Assembly (NCBI GenBank): GCA_950295325.1
Contig: OX485806.1
Span: forward strand, 5,704,001 to 5,768,000
Origin: Polytrichum commune
Taxonomy: Eukaryota > Streptophyta > Polytrichopsida > Polytrichales > Polytrichaceae
Reading direction: 5' to 3'
Length of the DNA stretch: 64,000 bases
The position numbers and the translations under genes were made by a program. Below, one piece after another: positions 59,872 through 64,000 of the stretch; position 1 is the first letter of the stretch, and each line of letters opens with the position of its first letter. The notes beneath the pieces are model-generated. The model did no database searches. It was not told the origin of the DNA and saw only the letters and a program-made list of their open reading frames with translations.

Positions 59872-60129
59872 ATGGAAAAATTGAAGGTTAGGAGAACCAG
59901 ATGTGCAGATTGGAGCGATGAAGAAACCACAGTTTTGGTGCAGTTCAAGAGGAAAGCCTACCTACACTATGAAGAAGGCAACCTCGTCTGGATTCAAATT
60001 TCCGGTGAGATTTCCAAAACATTTGCCCAAGTAAAATGCCGAATGAGATGGGCCTGGCCAGTGCTCAAGGCCAGAATGTTTTACAGGAAGCCAAGAAATA
60101 GACAGCTCAATTATGCCCAAAAAATGTGA
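59872..60129 (+). CDS. Small Myb/SANT-like protein
   Basis: An ORF of 85 codons starting MEKLKVRRTRCADWSDEE. Three tryptophans are spaced as in a Myb/SANT or trihelix repeat: ADWSDEET (helix 1), NLVWIQISGEI (helix 2) and QVKCRMRWAWPVLK (helix 3), with hydrophobic residues between. Such domains bind DNA and are also found in the second ORF of Harbinger elements and in trihelix factors. The ATG is preceded by a TATA-like 'ctatatagg' at 59855. It ends in a basic tail and may be a first exon or a fragment. Nothing around it suggests a partner. The call rests on spacing alone. Confidence 0.45.
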   Translation: MEKLKVRRTRCADWSDEETTVLVQFKRKAYLHYEEGNLVWIQISGEISKTFAQVKCRMRWAWPVLKARMFYRKPRNRQLNYAQKM

Positions 60130-62275
60130 CCTCAATTTCAATGATTGTAGTTGGAGATCTAAAGTTTTTTTGACAAATGCAACCGTATAGATGCTTCTAG
60201 CTTAGAGGTGAGTACTTACAATTCAAATTTCAATTGTTGAAGATCTGTCATGTAAGAGATTATAATAGGAATGGCAATAGTGGTCTTGAGGGGCATTAAT
60301 TTAGAATTTAAATTAGGGTTGGTTTTGTGATCGAACCTGCACTCAAATAATTTCCAGATGCCAAAATGTTAGCCTCATTCAAAAGAGGGGCAATATATCA
60401 ACTCAAATCGGCTCACGAATCTTGAAACCATTGTTTTGTGATACTTTGGGAAGCTTTGCAATTTGAGGCAGTGGTGCCACAACTACACACCTTCCACATG
60501 AATTCACACCCACCCACACATGTGCAACTAAGAATTCCAACGGTAGATGTCTAAAATATGTTGCGTTTGTGTGCCATGCAAAATTTCAATTCAACTGGGA
60601 ATCATTTGCACATAGGGATCAAAAAAATAAAAATAAAAATCCATGTTTAAAATATGTTGCCTTAAAATGCAGAGGAGACAAATGCAAGATTTGGTTCGTG
60701 AACCGGTTCCATTGTAAATTGGTTGAGAGCACACTCCCATACTTGAATTAATCCAAATGTACTTGACTTTGTGGAATCAAAATTATTCACGTAGCAAAAT
60801 CTAGCAAGATCCAAATTATTTTGTCCCTATTCATGCAGGAAGCAAAATGATGTTTTCTTTTGATTTTTCTTGTGCAAGATCCAAAAAATTCACTCTTATT
60901 ATTGTGTGTTTGTGATCCGTTGTTGGTATCCAAGACAAATCGCTATAAATGGAAATTTAAGCCTATTTTTCTAAACCCCATGTGATGATCACAAAACACC
61001 GTATTTTATGATGCATCAAACTAAGAAAGTGCTACAATAATTTCATAAGGTACATATAGGAATAACTTTGTGACTCTCATGAACATTGTTGATGATTCCA
61101 TTCAATCTCATCGTCATCTTTGTTGTTTTTCACCTATGACAAATAATTGTGGTACTTTTTTTTTAACTCAAGAGGTGATTGACCAAATTCCCACGAAGGT
61201 TCACAAATCCTACATACCGTTGCACAAGCGTCAAATAGTGATTTGAGCTCCATTACATTCTATATCTCCTTATGGGGGGCATCCCTAGACAAGGATGGAA
61301 GCCATTGCAACAAGAATATTTAATGGGTCGATTACAAGAACATACAAATCTTGAATCTAGCTTATCTTGGTTCATGTTAATTTTAAATATGTCAACTTAT
61401 ATAAGCTAGTTTTTAGGCAAATGATAAAGTTTATCTAGGTTCTAACAATGTTGGGTTTCTTTTCGAATATGTAGAAATTGCCTCTTTAACTCCTCAGCAT
61501 CGAGAGGCCCTCTCAAGTCTAAAATCAATCCATTCATTAAAAACAAATTCAAGGGCACCCACATTGTGTATTTGAACTACAAACTTTAATGACATATGAG
61601 GTATTCAACTGATTCAAAAAATGCACTTGGAGAGTAAGTAAATGCTAGATAGGGTCAATATTGACATAATTAGCTAAAAATGAAACTATGTACCTCAAAT
61701 ATGTGATGTTTTTGTGCATGCAAAGACATGTAGGGGCCTCTTGGACGTTTAAGGGTTAAATTTGGATGTAGGACCTACCAATTTTGTTAGCTATTGAACC
61801 TAGGATGGTGTTTGTTTTTTGAGTACATAATTCATTCTCGTTTGTACCACATGTGTTTCTTGGTTGTCCATTCTTAGCTACAAACTTCGTTGAGCACTTC
61901 TCAAATATAGGGGTCCTATTAAGTTAGCTAAATGTTTTAGCTTAACACTTTAAATGAAACACTTAAATTGTCACATAAAATCCACATGGCACATACCTTA
62001 AAGAAGTCGGGCCTAATTTTGGTTGCTTAATTTGGTTACCTATCTTTATAAAACACATGTATATTAGTGGTTGATTGCAAATTTGGGAATAGACACCAAA
62101 AAGACACTTGTTAAAAACATATTGAATTACGTGCTTAAAATTTGTTACCACTCCATGTTCAGTAGGCAAAACAATTGGCATGGGGGGGTATTCGGTCTTC
62201 TCTCTCGCAGTCTCTTCCTCACTGCACGCCCTCACTCCAGAGGTTCTCCCCAGCCACGGCAATCCAAATTTGATG
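60130..62275. other. Non-coding, no feature recognised
   Basis: AT-rich sequence with short motif-free ORFs. Confidence 0.45.
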
Positions 62276-62279
62276 CACA

Positions 62280-63815
62280 TGTGAGGCCAAATCCACCACC
62301 CTTAAGCGTCCTAGTCCGGGTGATGACTTTGGGAATCACATTATCTATTACAACATCTAACCATATGCAAGGAATTTTTCATGTTCGAATGAACACGTAT
62401 TGTATCACTCATTGTGCTTTATTAATGTTGGCCTCTTGGCTTGTGCTAGAGTTGGCTTTCTCAAGAGTCCAACCCGCGGCTTTAGCCGCGCATGCCCTTA
62501 CGGACATTCCCCTCACTCTTTTGATCTTCACCCCATCTATCTTGCCATTGCAAGAGTCCTTCACATTCTCCATTAATAATGCAAGTAAGTTATTTCGAAC
62601 GATAGGTGCAAGTGTTGAAAAACACTTTACTCTATAGTCAATGTTACATTTAATCATATGAGACTTCCACACTCCTTGCCTATCCTATTGAGCCTAACAC
62701 TTGCCTAATAACTATTTTAGTCTACGATTGGTCTAACACCCTATTGGGTAGTTTAGTGGCACCCTCCACACAATTTTAGCCTTAGCTTACTAATTCTACC
62801 AACTGTCTAATTAGCCATGGGTACAACTCCCACCTAGTTACCGGCGGCCCCTTGATAGCCTCGGATTCCACAACTTAGTACTCTTAATACCAGCAAGGTC
62901 ACAGTCTCGGCTGCCCAGCTTATACCAGCAAAGGTTACGGTCTCGGCTCCACAGCTGAAACCAGCAAAGGTTACAGTCTCGGCTCCACAGCCTGAACCAG
63001 AAAGGTCAGCAGTCGCGGCTGCTCCAGCTGAAACCAGCAAAGGTCACAGTCTCGGCTGCCCAGCTTAAGGCCAGCAAGGGTCCTATTGACTATATGCTAA
63101 TTCTATTTGGCTAGCTACCCTTAATGCAACCCCTCTAATTCACTAATCAAAGGTTTTTTTTTTTTTTTGTTCTTCTTTTCCTTGCTCCTAAGTCATGAAC
63201 TAATCTAACACACTAATTTTGCTACTACCACCTAATCACTACATGTAAACTTAAGCTCTAGAGCTCCCTCACTTGGGAGGCCTTGAGAGAGAGAGCTTAA
63301 CTAACTAACTTCACTAAAACTAATGTCACACACACGTGGCTCAAGCTCTTTAAGAGCTTGCTCCCTTGAGAGCGCTTGATGGAGAGAGTTGCAAATGAGA
63401 GAAAGAACACCTTCAGTAGCAAAGAGGGAGAGAGGGAGAGGGAGAGAGAGGTGAGGATAGGGTGGGAGGATTAGCACCTCCAATCACAATCCTTTAACCC
63501 TCTCCTCCAAAGTAGGGACTAATCCCCATCCACCAAGCTTCCTTCTTCCTAAACTACCAAAGTGGATCCAAAAGTGGGCATTTAACCCGCGGACCTCACC
63601 TTGCCTCACCTTACCCCTTACTCACATAATCAAGGCATCCTCTTATTGAAATCAAACCTTGAAATAACTACACAACACATTCTAATGCCTAAACTTAAAT
63701 CCACACCACACTTCACTCTTTTTATGTTTTGTGAATAATCATAACACATCAAAGTCAAACTAAAATTGGTTTCAAAGAGTTAATCACCACATGTGGGCAC
63801 CATTTTGGGCTCACA
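62280..63815 (+). mobile_element. Solo LTR, family 1 (1.5 kb), TSD GCACA
   Basis: Starts TGTGAGGCCAAATCCACCAC, then CGTCCTAGTCCGGGTGATG, and ends CACCATTTTGGGCTCACA. Perfect duplications GCACA flank it at 62275-62279 and 63816-63820. It contains a minisatellite and a GA-rich tract (63415-63450). No coding region. Confidence 0.92.
62890..63075. repeat. Minisatellite, ~36-bp units, about five copies
   Basis: Units read 'accagcaaaggttacagtct' followed by 'cggctccacagcctgaa', with variants carrying 'gctgcccagctta'. Confidence 0.88.
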
Positions 63816-63840
63816 GCACATCTCGTCATTCGGGTGCTTG

Positions 63841-63897
63841 TTTTGTTTTTTTTTTTTTTTTTGAGACAGAAGGCCAACCGGGCCAACGCCAAAACAT
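63841..63897 (-). mobile_element. 57-bp retroposed scrap with 15-bp TSD
   Basis: Read on the minus strand it is a short unique stretch (ggcgttggcccggttggcct, then tctgtctc) ending in an A-rich tail of about 22 nt. It is flanked by perfect 15-bp copies of TCATTCGGGTGCTTG (63826-63840, 63898-63912). Poly(A) plus a long TSD is the product of target-primed reverse transcription, so this is a severely 5'-truncated LINE or SINE. Confidence 0.88.
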
Positions 63898-64000
63898 TCA
63901 TTCGGGTGCTTGGTCGCTGCTTCTTTGCCAAAAATCGGTGTATACAAAGGTACATGCTGCGGATTCCTGCTCGTCGGTTTGTGCTTTTCATGTAATCTTA

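Overview
The window is nuclear DNA of a land plant, most likely a non-seed plant. A moss is my best guess, made on architecture and not on a database match. The reasons are a protein kinase fused to NB-ARC and LRR domains (a class described from mosses), GT-AG introns, and very low gene density among LTR elements, Mutator-, hAT- and PIF/Harbinger-type DNA transposons, LINE debris and satellites. Most genes seen are damaged.

Layout. 0.8-4.8 kb: a degenerate acidic ORF, then an unknown gene whose last codons were displaced by a solo LTR. 4.8-13.3 kb: mostly non-coding, with a tandem repeat, a second-family solo LTR and a dead PIF/Harbinger transposase. 13.3-16.2 kb: a 2OG-Fe(II) oxygenase gene of about 975 codons with two in-frame stops; a partial copy lies at 18.3-18.9 kb, followed by a LINE 3' remnant. 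20.6-29.4 kb (minus strand): a three-exon gene encoding an MLKL-like helical N-terminus, protein kinase, NB-ARC and about 57 nearly identical 24-residue LRRs, cut by a solo LTR and a 1-bp deletion. 29.4-41.2 kb: non-coding, with a hAT-type MITE, tandem repeats, and a solo LTR that carries a nested solo LTR of another family. 41.25-45.5 kb: a Mutator-like element with a decayed SWIM-finger transposase and, divergent from it, a spliced gene resembling the C-terminal part of an amino-methyltransferase. 45.5-52.85 kb (minus strand): a second, broken kinase-NB-ARC paralogue, split in its kinase glycine loop by a 5.4-kb LTR-bounded element. 55.4-58.4 kb: a fold-back Mutator-like element with arms of about 1 kb. 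59.9 kb: a small Myb/SANT-like ORF. 62.3-63.8 kb: another solo LTR, next to a 57-bp retroposed scrap.

How it fits together. The two kinase-NB-ARC-LRR paralogues lie on the same strand about 18 kb apart and share a phase-0 intron at the kinase/NB-ARC junction, so this is a small immune-receptor cluster being eroded by transposons. Nearly every larger insertion can be dated relative to its host by target-site duplications read directly here: CATAG, AGTTG/AGTAG, AATCT, TTGCT/TTACT, CCGTT, ATAATACAC, TAAAGGAT, GCACA and a 15-bp duplication. All coordinates and motifs were read by eye. Family names come from motif recognition, without any search.
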